A stretch of 64,000 nucleotides of DNA from NCBI GenBank assembly GCA_018645325.1, contig JABGOU010000003.1, positions 62,001 to 126,000 of the forward strand, read 5' to 3'. The notes below the pieces were generated by a model. It saw nothing but the letters and a program-made list of their open reading frames with translations. It had not been told where the DNA came from and did no database searches. The DNA is from Desulfobacula sp. (lineage in GTDB: Bacteria; Desulfobacterota; Desulfobacteria; Desulfobacterales; Desulfobacteraceae). Shown one piece after another: positions 1 through 8,515 of the stretch. Position 1 is the first letter of the stretch; each line of letters begins with the position of its first letter. The position numbers and the translations under genes were made by a program.

Positions 1-884
1 TTTTCAGGCAGGTCTTTTTTAAGTTCTTCTTCTAAATTATTATCATTTTCAGGCAGGTTTTTCTCCGTTTTAACAGGTGGCTTAGCTTCTTTGTCCTCTT
101 GTGGATCAGGCGAAATAATGGATTCTTCATTTTCCGGTTCGTCTTCATCAACGGCTTCTAACTCCAGTTCATCTAAAGGCGTATTGTCGTCGAAATAAAT
201 CGGGTCATCTTCAATGGGCTCCGGTTTAATATCATCATCTTCAATATCCAGATGATTTTCTTGAACTTCATCTTTTTGGAACCCGTTTTCCTCTTCCATT
301 TCAAATGTATCTTCTTCAAAGGAGAAATCGTCATCCAGGTCAAAGCCGTTTTCATCCAGGTCAGAATCAGTTTCATCGAGTTTGGAATCAGTTTCATCAG
401 ACCCGGAATCAGTTTCATCAATCTCAAGATCAGTTTCATCAATCTCAAAGTCGTTTTCATCCATCTCTAGATAAGGATTGTCCATTTCAATATCAGAATT
501 TGTTTCAGAAAGGTCGTCATCATCCTCGTCGGATTCAAAATCAAAGTCTTCGGATATTTCAGGTTTATGATCAGGCTGAAGTGGTTCCGGATCATTATAG
601 TCAAATGACTCTGACTCTGTTTCCTGCGGCACGAATTGCTCTGGTTCTATTTCTTGCGGCTCAAATTGCTCTGGCTCTGTTTCATGCGGCACAAATTGCT
701 CTGGCTGTGTTTTTTGCATTTCTAATGCACCTGGTTCAGGCTGCCAGGATTCCGGTTCCGGGGAAAGTGGATATGCTTTAAAGATATGGCTGCAGACTGA
801 GCAACGGCATTTTGATCCGTCTTTTTTGACAAGAGAATCGTCAAGGTTGAAATGTGTTGAACACTTAGTGCAGATAATAATCAT
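1..884 (-). CDS. Zinc-ribbon (MJ0042-type) acidic protein, partial
   Basis: The reading frame starts at the ATG at 884-882 and stays open to the left edge, so the C-terminus is missing. The N-terminus has two Cys-X2-Cys pairs (MIIICTKC, then CRCSVC about 20 residues later). This is the MJ0042-type zinc ribbon found at the start of many deltaproteobacterial proteins, often ahead of a DUF3426 region. The remainder is very acidic and low in complexity: first PEQF-type repeats (about residues 60-100), then an Asp/Glu region with an 18-bp tandem repeat that encodes DETDS-like units (about residues 150-190). No membrane segment is seen in the part present. It begins 16 bases after the hpt stop and is probably the last gene of the mnmG-dnaJ-hpt run. 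Function unknown. Confidence 0.75.
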   Translation of the reverse strand, partial: MIIICTKCSTHFNLDDSLVKKDGSKCRCSVCSHIFKAYPLSPEPESWQPEPGALEMQKTQPEQFVPHETEPEQFEPQEIEPEQFVPQETESESFDYNDPEPLQPDHKPEISEDFDFESDEDDDDLSETNSDIEMDNPYLEMDENDFEIDETDLEIDETDSGSDETDSKLDETDSDLDENGFDLDDDFSFEEDTFEMEEENGFQKDEVQENHLDIEDDDIKPEPIEDDPIYFDDNTPLDELELEAVDEDEPENEESIISPDPQEDKEAKPPVKTEKNLPENDNNLEEELKKDLPE

Positions 885-900
885 TGGATTCTCCTTATCC

Positions 901-1416
901 CTATAGTTTCAAATCATAGATGGCAGGAAGGTTCCTGTATTTTTCATTATAGTCCAGCCCAAATCCTACAATAAATCCTTTTTCAAGTGAAAAACATGAA
1001 TAATCTACATCAATTTTTACCTCACGTCGCTCACGTTTGTCAATCAAACTGCAAATTTTAATGGACCTGGGATCTAATAATGTTATGAACTCTATTATTT
1101 TTAAAAGTGTATTCCCCGTATCAACAATATCTTCCACAAGCAAAACATCCCTGTCCTTAAGCTCTAAATCCGGTTGTTTGGTAAAAAGGATTTGTCCGGT
1201 AGAGGATGTTCCTTCATAGGAGGAAGCACCAATCAGGTCAATCTCATGATCAATTGATATTTTTCTGGTAAGGTCTGCAAGAAAAATAAAAGACCCTTTT
1301 AATACCCCCAATAGAACGAGATCTTTGCCTTTATAGTCTTTGGAAATTTGCTGCCCTGTTTTTTGAATCTGCCTTTGTATTTCCTGTTCTTTAATTAAAG
1401 GAATGAATTGGGGCAT
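901..1416 (-). CDS. hpt: Hypoxanthine phosphoribosyltransferase
   Basis: 171 residues, the usual length for bacterial HPRT. It converts hypoxanthine or guanine plus PRPP to IMP or GMP in cytosolic purine salvage. The PRPP-binding signature LLVEDIVDTGNT lies at about residues 92-103, with the adjacent acidic pair (E95, D96) expected at the active site. An early LLGVLKGSFIF loop binds pyrophosphate, and the flexible loop SSYEGTSSTG follows at about 66-74. The gene starts 8 bases after the dnaJ-like stop, so the two are probably co-transcribed. Confidence 0.93.
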   Translation of the reverse strand: MPQFIPLIKEQEIQRQIQKTGQQISKDYKGKDLVLLGVLKGSFIFLADLTRKISIDHEIDLIGASSYEGTSSTGQILFTKQPDLELKDRDVLLVEDIVDTGNTLLKIIEFITLLDPRSIKICSLIDKRERREVKIDVDYSCFSLEKGFIVGFGLDYNEKYRNLPAIYDLKL

Positions 1417-1424
1417 GATATTAT

Positions 1425-2366
1425 TTATAATCCTGTTTTTTCAAGTTGTTGAATAAGCTCTTTCTGTTTTACAGTCAGTTTTTTAGGCATAGATATATTA
1501 ATCACAACAAAGAGATCTCCGCAACCATTTCCTTTCATTTGGGGAATTCCGTGGCCGGGTATTCGCATTTTTGCCCTTGGATTTGTTCCTGGTGGGACCT
1601 TTAGATTGATGGCTTTTCCATCGGGTGTCAAAATTTTTATGGTATCCCCGAGCAGAGCCTGGGAGAGTAAAATCTGTTTGGCCAGTAAAATATCATTGCC
1701 ATCAATGGTATATTCTTTTTGTGGGATGGGATTAGATCTAATATAGAGATTGCCGGCAGGGCCTCCGTTTGGACTCAAATCCCCTTTGCCCGCAAGTCTG
1801 ATTTTTTTACCCTGGGCAAGTCCTTTGGGGATTTTTACTTCTATGGCCTTTGCAATGCCGCCCTGATTGATGGTAATCGTTTTTTTTGTGCCGTTGATAA
1901 TTTCATGGAGGGTTAAAGGCAGTTCATATTCAATATCTTTTCCTTTCACTGGCTGTTGTTTTTGTTGTCCAAAAGAATTGCCTCCCATATTATTGAAAAA
2001 GGGATTGCCACCCATGCCGCCTTGTTGTCCTCCCCTGCCACGGGAAGATGCGAATCCTCCTTGCCGGGATCCACCAAACCCGAATTCTTTTAAAATATCA
2101 CCCAGATCAAAATTTCTGAAAATATCTTCCTGGGAGAATCGCTGTCCAAAATCGGCTGATCCATAGGTGTCATACTGGTTTCTCTTTTCAGGGTTACTTA
2201 AAACAGCATAAGCTTCGCTGATTTTTTTAAATTTTTCTTCCAGCGGTTTATCCCCTTTTGTTTTGTCGGGATGATATTTCAAGGCGAGTTTTCGATATGC
2301 TTTTTTGATCTCAGATGATCCTGCTTTTTTATCAAGCCCTAGAATTTTGTAATAATCTTCAGCCAT
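1425..2366 (-). CDS. cbpA: DnaJ-class co-chaperone, CbpA type
   Basis: 313 residues. An N-terminal J domain (residues about 4-75) carries the HPD motif at residues 32-34, which stimulates DnaK ATPase. A Gly/Gln/Asn-rich linker follows (about 95-140), then two beta-rich DnaJ C-terminal substrate-binding domains (about 145-305). The four CxxCxGxG zinc repeats of true DnaJ are absent, so this is the CbpA/DnaJ type II form. It lies between mnmG and hpt on the same strand, 72 bases after mnmG. The symbol is by class only; orthology to E. coli cbpA is not shown. Confidence 0.88.
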   Translation of the reverse strand: MAEDYYKILGLDKKAGSSEIKKAYRKLALKYHPDKTKGDKPLEEKFKKISEAYAVLSNPEKRNQYDTYGSADFGQRFSQEDIFRNFDLGDILKEFGFGGSRQGGFASSRGRGGQQGGMGGNPFFNNMGGNSFGQQKQQPVKGKDIEYELPLTLHEIINGTKKTITINQGGIAKAIEVKIPKGLAQGKKIRLAGKGDLSPNGGPAGNLYIRSNPIPQKEYTIDGNDILLAKQILLSQALLGDTIKILTPDGKAINLKVPPGTNPRAKMRIPGHGIPQMKGNGCGDLFVVINISMPKKLTVKQKELIQQLEKTGL

Positions 2367-2438
2367 ATGTCAATCCTTGTATATTTTAATTATTTTAATT
2401 AGTTATAAATAAATATAATAAGTTTTAATCCAGTCTGG

Positions 2439-4322
2439 TCAAGCTTTATTTTTTATCTTAAATGCAGAGATTGCAACCATCAAAACAGATATGGCAGCCG
2501 GGGTCATCCCATCAATTCTTGAGGCCTGGCCCAGGGATTTAGGCAAGACCTGATACAGTTTTTCTTTTATTTCGTTTGAAAGTCCGTGGGCCTTTGAATA
2601 ATTAAAGTTTTGCGGGATATTTATTTTTTCCAGATCTTTATACTTTTTTATTTCATTGTGCTGCCGCAGGATATACCCTTCATATTTTACCTGGATTTCA
2701 ACCTGCTGCCCCGTCCTTTCCAGAACAGGCAAAGGCAGGGGGCAGATTTCTTTGAGTGAAGCATAATCAAGTTGAGCTCTCTTTAAGAGTTGCTCAAGTT
2801 TTATCCCTGTTGTTATTGGATTTGTTTTTTTTGATAATAAAAAGTCATTAACTGTTTGTGTTGGTTTTATTATCGTTTTTTTAAAACGCTGGATTTCTTT
2901 TTGTGTCTGGTCCTGAATTTTTCTGCAGAAGTTTAACGTATCATTATCCACAAGCCCTAAGTCATAACCTATCCGGGACAATCTTAAATCAGCATTATCT
3001 TCTCTCAGCAATAACCTGTATTCAGCCCTTGAAGTAAACATACGGTAAGGTTCACGTGTTCCCTTTGTTACCAGGTCATCCACCATAACCCCCATATAGG
3101 CCTGGGATCGGTCCAGAATAAAGGGTGGTCTTTTCTGGACGGCACAGGCAGCGTTAATGCCGGCCCACAATCCTTGGGCCCCCGCTTCCTCATAACCTGA
3201 TGTTCCATTAATCTGTCCAGCCAGAAAAAGCCCTTTTATTTTTTTGGTTTCCAGAGTGGGAGATAATTCCAGAGGATTGATAAAATCATATTCAATGGCA
3301 TAGGCAGGTCTCATTATCCTGGCTTCTTCAAGGCCGTCTACAGATCTTACAACTTCATACTGGATTTCCAAAGGCAGGCTGTTTCCAAGTCCGGACGCAT
3401 AAATTTCCTTTGAGTCAAGGCCTTCATATTCAAGGATGATATGGTGGCTGTCCCGGTCGGGAAATTTAACGATTTTATCTTCAAATGAAGGGCAGTATCT
3501 GGCAGACCTGCCTTTGATATGGCCCCCATAAAGAGCAGAGTATTTAAGGTTGCGCCTGATAATGTCATGGGTTGTTTTATTGGTGTGACCCATAAAACTT
3601 GGCAGCATGGGATTAACAATATGGCTTGTTGAAAAAGAAAATGGTTTGGGCAGGCTGTCTGAATTATGGATATCAAACCTGGAAAAATCAATATAGTCTG
3701 CATGGATTCGCGGCGGGGTGCCCGTCTTCATCCTTCCAATGTTAAACCCGATCCCTGCCAGGTTTTGTGCAAGACTTACGGATGAAAATTCTCCAGCCCT
3801 GCCTGCCGCGGTTTTTGAGGCCCCGATGTGAACCATGCCTTTTAAAAAGGTTCCCGCTGCAATGACGATGGCCCGGGCAAAATATTCAAATCCCGTATGA
3901 TCCATAATCCCTGTAACCATATTATTTTCAAGCAAAAGCGCTTTGGCCATTGCCTGCTTGAGATCAAGATGCTTTGTTTTTTCAATGGCTGCCTTCATAT
4001 TTTTTGAATACAGGGCTTTATCGTTTTGAGTCCTTGTTGAGTGAACAGCAGGACCTTTACGAGTATTCAATGTCTTATATTGAATGGCGGAAGAATCTGT
4101 GATTTTTGCCATTTGACCGCCAAGGGCATCAATTTCCTTAACCAGCTGTCCTTTTGCCATGCCGCCAATGGAAGGGCTGCAGGGCATGGTAGCGATTTTA
4201 TCCATGTCAATGGTTAATAAAAGGGTATTACATCCCATCCGTGCACTGGCAAGTGCAGCCTCACACCCGGCATGACCGGCTCCGATAACAATTACATCAT
4301 ATGTTTTATAATTAAAATTCAT
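2439..4322 (-). CDS. mnmG: tRNA uridine-5-carboxymethylaminomethyl modification enzyme MnmG (GidA)
   Basis: 627 residues, matching the standard MnmG length. It is an FAD enzyme that works with MnmE to install the (carboxymethyl)aminomethyl group on the wobble uridine of certain tRNAs. The N-terminal FAD-binding Rossmann motif VIGAGHAGCEAALA is at about residues 11-24. The family segments PSIGGMAKGQLVKEIDALGG, MKTGTPPRI and the GTSGYEEAGAQG loop are all present. The C-terminal helical region ends with the typical ASRIDGMTPAAISVL motif. No damage is visible. MnmE is not in the window. Confidence 0.96.
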   Translation of the reverse strand: MNFNYKTYDVIVIGAGHAGCEAALASARMGCNTLLLTIDMDKIATMPCSPSIGGMAKGQLVKEIDALGGQMAKITDSSAIQYKTLNTRKGPAVHSTRTQNDKALYSKNMKAAIEKTKHLDLKQAMAKALLLENNMVTGIMDHTGFEYFARAIVIAAGTFLKGMVHIGASKTAAGRAGEFSSVSLAQNLAGIGFNIGRMKTGTPPRIHADYIDFSRFDIHNSDSLPKPFSFSTSHIVNPMLPSFMGHTNKTTHDIIRRNLKYSALYGGHIKGRSARYCPSFEDKIVKFPDRDSHHIILEYEGLDSKEIYASGLGNSLPLEIQYEVVRSVDGLEEARIMRPAYAIEYDFINPLELSPTLETKKIKGLFLAGQINGTSGYEEAGAQGLWAGINAACAVQKRPPFILDRSQAYMGVMVDDLVTKGTREPYRMFTSRAEYRLLLREDNADLRLSRIGYDLGLVDNDTLNFCRKIQDQTQKEIQRFKKTIIKPTQTVNDFLLSKKTNPITTGIKLEQLLKRAQLDYASLKEICPLPLPVLERTGQQVEIQVKYEGYILRQHNEIKKYKDLEKINIPQNFNYSKAHGLSNEIKEKLYQVLPKSLGQASRIDGMTPAAISVLMVAISAFKIKNKA

Positions 4323-4411
4323 AGCCTGTTAATATAGGATTGCTTGAGGCTTTGGTCAATGACACGATTTAAAAAATCAAAAAGAATCACAGATTGAAAA
4401 TGGGTTTAAGA

Positions 4412-4750
4412 TCAACAACGCGTTATCGTATCCACAATAAAGGGGGTGCACTGGACGGCAATGCTCTGTTTTTTTACCCAGATACGGACCATTGGAACGG
4501 CGTTCCCGTGTATATCCGTGATACTGGCCAGTTCTTCGGCGCAGGTAATGTCTTCACCCCTGAATTCATAATAAAAGGTGTTGTCTGCAAACGGGTCTGC
4601 CACAAGGATGATTCGGTTTTTATCATGGGGATGCTTTTTAGGACAACCGGAAAAGGGGGTATGAAGATTTCTATCCATGTTTTTGATATTTCTGTAGGCC
4701 TGAATCTCAAATTTTTCCTTTAATTCAGGAAAATTTATATTCGTCATCAT
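4412..4750 (-). CDS. Small uncharacterised protein
   Basis: 112 residues; not recognised with certainty. The frame contains an NTFYYEF segment and a conserved-looking VRIWVKKQSIAVQCTPF segment near the C-terminus, with no signal peptide or membrane helix. Short proteins of this look occur in sulfate reducers. A pyrophosphatase label would not be justified here because no pyrophosphatase metal motif is visible. It reads in the same direction as mnmG and ends 89 bases upstream of it. A Shine-Dalgarno-like AAAGGAGACGATG precedes the start. Confidence 0.6.
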   Translation of the reverse strand: MMTNINFPELKEKFEIQAYRNIKNMDRNLHTPFSGCPKKHPHDKNRIILVADPFADNTFYYEFRGEDITCAEELASITDIHGNAVPMVRIWVKKQSIAVQCTPFIVDTITRC

Positions 4751-5061
4751 CGTCTCCTTTATCTGAATAGATTTAACCCTGATCGTATAGATCCAGAATA
4801 GATGATTTTTTTTAAAATGCCAACTTTTATCTGCTATACAAATTCAACTGCCTGTCTTGTTTTGATTTTCAACCCAGGGCAATCGCATGTAAGTTTTTTT
4901 ATGATTGCCCCATACCCGTTCAGACCAGTTTACCTTTCCTTCGCTGGATGGGACATGTTGACAGGGGTGCTTTTTCAGGTAAGGCTTTGCTTTTTACCGG
5001 CATTTAATGATAAATACGGGAAATAAAATTTTATTAAAACAAGCAATATCAGGATCAGGGG
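4751..5061. other. Intergenic region with one hairpin
   Basis: This gap separates divergently read genes. A short open frame on the plus strand (4802-5026) has no family resemblance and is probably not a gene. The only structure I see is an inverted repeat, GGGCAATC at 4877-4884 pairing with GATTGCCC at 4903-4910 around a T-rich loop. It could be a weak terminator or an operator. Confidence 0.4.
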
Positions 5062-5982
5062 ATGGAAAAAAAAAAGCGATATTCAGACTATAATACCTAT
5101 TTAAGACAGTTGTTTGGTCAAAGGGTTCAGAAAATTTCAATTGATGCAGGCCTGTCGTGCCCAAACAGGGATGGATCGCTTTCCTATGAAGGGTGTATTT
5201 ATTGTAATTTAAAAGGGTCTGGTTCAGGAATGTTTGCCAGAGGGGTTTCAATAAAAGAGCAGATTGAAAAAGGCAAAATTGGAATGATAAAAAAATATAA
5301 GGCTAAAAAATTTCTGGCCTATTTCCAATCCTATACCAATACCTACACAAGTTACGATCATATGCGCCAAATGTTTAATGAAGTTTTCTCCTGTGAAGAC
5401 GTGGTGGGAATGGCTATTGGAACAAGGCCGGACTGCATTGATGAGCAAAAGCTTGACCTTATTGCCTCATATGCAAAATCATATCTGGTCTGGCTTGAAT
5501 ATGGTCTTCAGTCTGCCCATGATATAACCTTGAAAAAAATTAATAGGGGCCACGGGGTTAAGGATTTTTTAAAAGCAGTCAAGCTTACCTCCAAAAGGGG
5601 GATCAATATTTGTGCCCATGTCATCCTGGGTCTTCCGGGTGAAGACAGAGAGATGATGCTTAAAACAGCCAAAATACTGGCTGACAGCCGGATTAACGGG
5701 GTGAAAATTCATCTGCTCTATGTGATAAAGGATACCTTTCTTGACAGGATGTGGAAAAACGGTGATTATTTTCCCATGGAGCAAAAGGAATATGTGGATA
5801 TGGTGTGCGACTTTTTAGAACTTTTGCCCAAACGAATTATTATCCAGCGGATTACAGGAGATCCTCATTCTGATGAACTTAGAGCCCCCATGTGGGCAGG
5901 CCGATACAGGGAAACCTTTAACATGATACAGACGACCCTTGAAAACAGGGACACTTTTCAAGGCAGAAAATATAAAAAATAA
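5062..5982 (+). CDS. yhcC: TIGR01212-family radical SAM protein (YhcC-like)
   Basis: 306 residues. The cysteine pattern CPNRDGSLSYEGCIYC (C33, C45, C48) is the extended CX11CX2C cluster motif of the YhcC/TIGR01212 group of radical SAM proteins. The frame continues through the family segments AYFQSYTNTY, GTRPDCI, LEYGLQSAHD and HVILGLPGED. The chemical role of the family is not established; it is presumed to use a 4Fe-4S cluster and SAM in the cytosol. Its TAA stop (5980-5982) lies within the left target duplication of a MITE that inserted two bases further on, so the protein is intact. Confidence 0.88.
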   Translation: MEKKKRYSDYNTYLRQLFGQRVQKISIDAGLSCPNRDGSLSYEGCIYCNLKGSGSGMFARGVSIKEQIEKGKIGMIKKYKAKKFLAYFQSYTNTYTSYDHMRQMFNEVFSCEDVVGMAIGTRPDCIDEQKLDLIASYAKSYLVWLEYGLQSAHDITLKKINRGHGVKDFLKAVKLTSKRGINICAHVILGLPGEDREMMLKTAKILADSRINGVKIHLLYVIKDTFLDRMWKNGDYFPMEQKEYVDMVCDFLELLPKRIIIQRITGDPHSDELRAPMWAGRYRETFNMIQTTLENRDTFQGRKYKK

Positions 5983-5984
5983 TC

Positions 5985-6120
5985 ATAATTGTTCAGCCCG
6001 TTAAAAATAGTTATCCTAAAAAGCCCTGTCTGATGGATATTTGCAGGAGGTTAAGCGTTTAGCATCGAAACAAATATCCATCAGACAGGGCGGTTTAAGG
6101 CGTAAGAGCTGAATAATTAT
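5985..6120 (+). mobile_element. MITE copy 1 (IS66-like ends), with 8-bp target duplication
   Basis: 136-bp non-coding element. The ends are ATAATTGTTCAGC and its near-complement GCTGAATAATTAT. Just inside lies a perfect 21-bp inverted repeat (6023-6043 with 6071-6091) around a 27-base loop. The direct repeat AAATAATC flanks it exactly (5977-5984 and 6121-6128). Further copies are at 54167-54300 (inverted) and 59735-59869. IS66-family elements have ends beginning GTAA and make 8-bp duplications, so an IS66 transposase is the likely mobiliser (inference). The long hairpin could also terminate yhcC transcription. Confidence 0.85.
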
Positions 6121-6300
6121 AAATAATCATTGCATTTTTTCATATTTATAGTAAAGCTTGATGGAATCAAGTGCTCTGTTTTTTTCTTGTCAGATCCATG
6201 TAACTGACAGGACGGAGTTATGTTTCCTCCAAGATCTTTATTTTTTTTTGCCCGGCCCTCCGGCTGCTTATAAAAAAAACCTTCCAAAGAGATAAATCAA

Positions 6301-8103
6301 ATGAAAAAAACAAAACTTATTATCCTGTCATTAGGTCTGCTTGTGCTCGTTGGAATAGTCTTGATTTCCTATGCACAATTTAAAAAGGAGACTCTGAAAA
6401 ATTACGAGCAGATAAAAGAAAGCGGTAAAAGCCTCATCGGAATGTTGAGTCTGCCTTCTACAAAAATCCTTTTTTTAGAATCAAAGAATAGTTTCTTTCG
6501 GGAACTTTCCCAAAATGCATTGAATAATAAGATTGCCTATTGCGTTATACATGATGGTGAACAAAAGCCTGTCCTTTCATTTTCACCGGAAAAAATCGCC
6601 ATGCAGGTGCCGGATAATATTATAAACAAATCTTTGCTGGAATCAGGCTTTATCATGCAGGAGTTTTCGACCGCGGCAGGCTTTGATGTCATAGAATTTG
6701 CCAAACCCGTGTTCAAAGGCGGAAAAATAGATGCTGTTGTAAGGCTTGGGCTTAAAGTGCCGACCAATATTTTTTTTACATATGCAAATCTTGTCCTCCC
6801 TTTCCAGATTATCTTTTTTATCCTGCTGGCGCTGGTATTTGGATATTATTGGACAATCCTTACATTTAAGAACCTTAAAAATATTGAAGTGGCAGATAGA
6901 GGGATAAAGTTTGACAAAAGCGGCAAAGGCGATGTTAAAGATATTATAGAAAATCTGGAAGCGTATCTGGCCAGTGTAAAGGAAAAGACAAGTGTGGCTG
7001 AATCCAAACGTCAGAAACTTGAATCCCGTCTGAAAATCAGCCAGTTTGAAAACAAACAGTTTTTCAATATTTTTGATGCCTTTGATTTTGGTATTCTTCT
7101 CATTGACAACAGGGATATGGTTTTCTTTGTCAATACCTATCTTCTGGATCTTTTAGGGCAAACTAAGGAAGATCTTATCAATTTTTCATATGATGAGGTT
7201 ATCGAGCACGAAGGACTAAAAACCTTTATTTTGCAGCGCAGTTCAGCCGAGGGGCGAGATGCTTCGGGTCATATGGATATGATTTTTGATAAAACCGAGC
7301 CTGATCAGTCATATCAGACCTCTTCCTCCAATATAACAGATGCCCAGGGATCATTGTTTATCAGGCTGATAAAGGTGGTGAATATTTCCAGAGAAAAGGA
7401 AAATGAAAAACTGCAGCAGGATTTTATCAGTCATATTGCCCACGAATTGAGAACCCCTTTGACCAATATCAAGGCCTATAATGAAATGATGATGGATGGT
7501 GAAATCGACAATGTTGAAATGCAGAAGGAATTTTTCAATACCATTAATGATGAGACAAATCGTCTGGCCAAACTTATTTCAAGTATTCTGGAGCTTGCTG
7601 AAACGGAAATGGGTCAACTTACAGTTAAAAAAGATATGGTCAAGACGGACTGGCTCATGGAAGGATGTATTGAAGCTGTGGAAGCTGTGGCCAAAGAAAA
7701 GAACATTACCATTGAAAGAAAGGTTCCGGACAACTTTCCTAAAATAATGGGGGATAAGGAAATGCTCAAATCCGCCCTGATTAATATATTGGGAAATGCA
7801 GTGAAATATTCGCCTGAATCTGCCGGGATTATGTTTTCCATAAAAGAAGTCGATGACATGGTGGTATTTGAGATCAATGATACAGGATTTGGTATGGACG
7901 AAAAGGATTTGCCTCATATTTTTGAAAAATTTTACCGGTCTGAAAATGAGGATGTAGTTGAGCAGGATGGCAGTGGTTTAGGCCTTGCCATTACGGCTGA
8001 GATAATAAAAACCCATGATGGTTTTATTGAAGTCCAAAGTGAGCTTGACAAAGGTAGCCAGTTCACGATAAAAATACCAAAAGGAGATTTACTCATTGGA
8101 TAA
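6301..8103 (+). CDS. Membrane sensor histidine kinase with PAS-like domain
   Basis: 600 residues. One N-terminal membrane helix (about 7-28) and a second (about 155-180) bracket a periplasmic sensor region. A short HAMP-like/coiled segment and a PAS-like domain (about 250-360) follow. The dimerisation helix carries the phosphorylated histidine H381 in HELRTP. The ATPase domain (about 475-600) contains N-box ILGNAVKYSP, G1 DTGFGMD and G2 GSGLGLAI. The stop codon overlaps the start of the response regulator gene by 8 bases, so the pair is translationally coupled. It leads the long run that contains the secretion operon. The ligand is unknown. Confidence 0.92.
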   Translation: MKKTKLIILSLGLLVLVGIVLISYAQFKKETLKNYEQIKESGKSLIGMLSLPSTKILFLESKNSFFRELSQNALNNKIAYCVIHDGEQKPVLSFSPEKIAMQVPDNIINKSLLESGFIMQEFSTAAGFDVIEFAKPVFKGGKIDAVVRLGLKVPTNIFFTYANLVLPFQIIFFILLALVFGYYWTILTFKNLKNIEVADRGIKFDKSGKGDVKDIIENLEAYLASVKEKTSVAESKRQKLESRLKISQFENKQFFNIFDAFDFGILLIDNRDMVFFVNTYLLDLLGQTKEDLINFSYDEVIEHEGLKTFILQRSSAEGRDASGHMDMIFDKTEPDQSYQTSSSNITDAQGSLFIRLIKVVNISREKENEKLQQDFISHIAHELRTPLTNIKAYNEMMMDGEIDNVEMQKEFFNTINDETNRLAKLISSILELAETEMGQLTVKKDMVKTDWLMEGCIEAVEAVAKEKNITIERKVPDNFPKIMGDKEMLKSALINILGNAVKYSPESAGIMFSIKEVDDMVVFEINDTGFGMDEKDLPHIFEKFYRSENEDVVEQDGSGLGLAITAEIIKTHDGFIEVQSELDKGSQFTIKIPKGDLLIG

Positions 8104-8479
8104 GAAAAAAACCATTCTCATTATTGACGATGATATCCATATTCGGCGGATACTGGAAATTAAGATCAAGCATAACGGATATAATACCATTACCGCAAAG
8201 AACGGAAAACAGGGACTCTCAATAATCCATGAACAAAAGCCCGATGCCGTGATTTCCGATTTAAACATGCCAAGGCTTGATGGCGAGGCACTTTGCAAGC
8301 TAACCAATCCTATAAAAAAAGATCGTCCTTTTTTAACCATAATCATTACTGCCCGGATCAATCCCAGTGAACAGGAATGGATCAATGAGATGCAGGATAC
8401 CATGTTTATGGAAAAACCATTCAGTCCTTCAAAGATTATAGAGTCCCTTGCCAGGTATTTTGAAAATATAACCTCCTGA
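8096..8479 (+). CDS. Single-domain response regulator
   Basis: 127 residues, a lone receiver domain without an output domain. The acidic pocket is D11-D13, the phosphorylated aspartate is D55 (SDLNMPRLDG), and the conserved lysine is in EKPFSP near residue 106. The start is a TTG inside the kinase gene with AAAGGAGA upstream. It probably takes phosphate from the kinase encoded just before and passes the signal by protein contact, CheY-like. The HD-GYP protein next door is a plausible target (inference from order). Confidence 0.9.
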   Translation: MDKKKTILIIDDDIHIRRILEIKIKHNGYNTITAKNGKQGLSIIHEQKPDAVISDLNMPRLDGEALCKLTNPIKKDRPFLTIIITARINPSEQEWINEMQDTMFMEKPFSPSKIIESLARYFENITS

Positions 8480-8515
8480 AAGTTAGGACACCAGGATTTT
8501 TTTGGATTATTTTTT

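Noticed and set aside
340-480. Short tandem repeat as a CRISPR or non-coding repeat
   Set aside because: The 18-bp units are in frame within the acidic zinc-ribbon protein on the minus strand. The long plus-strand frames over this region are its shadow.
4802-5026. Small gene on the plus strand between the unknown protein and yhcC
   Set aside because: The 74-residue frame has no recognisable domain, no good ribosome site and contains an inverted repeat; it looks like chance.
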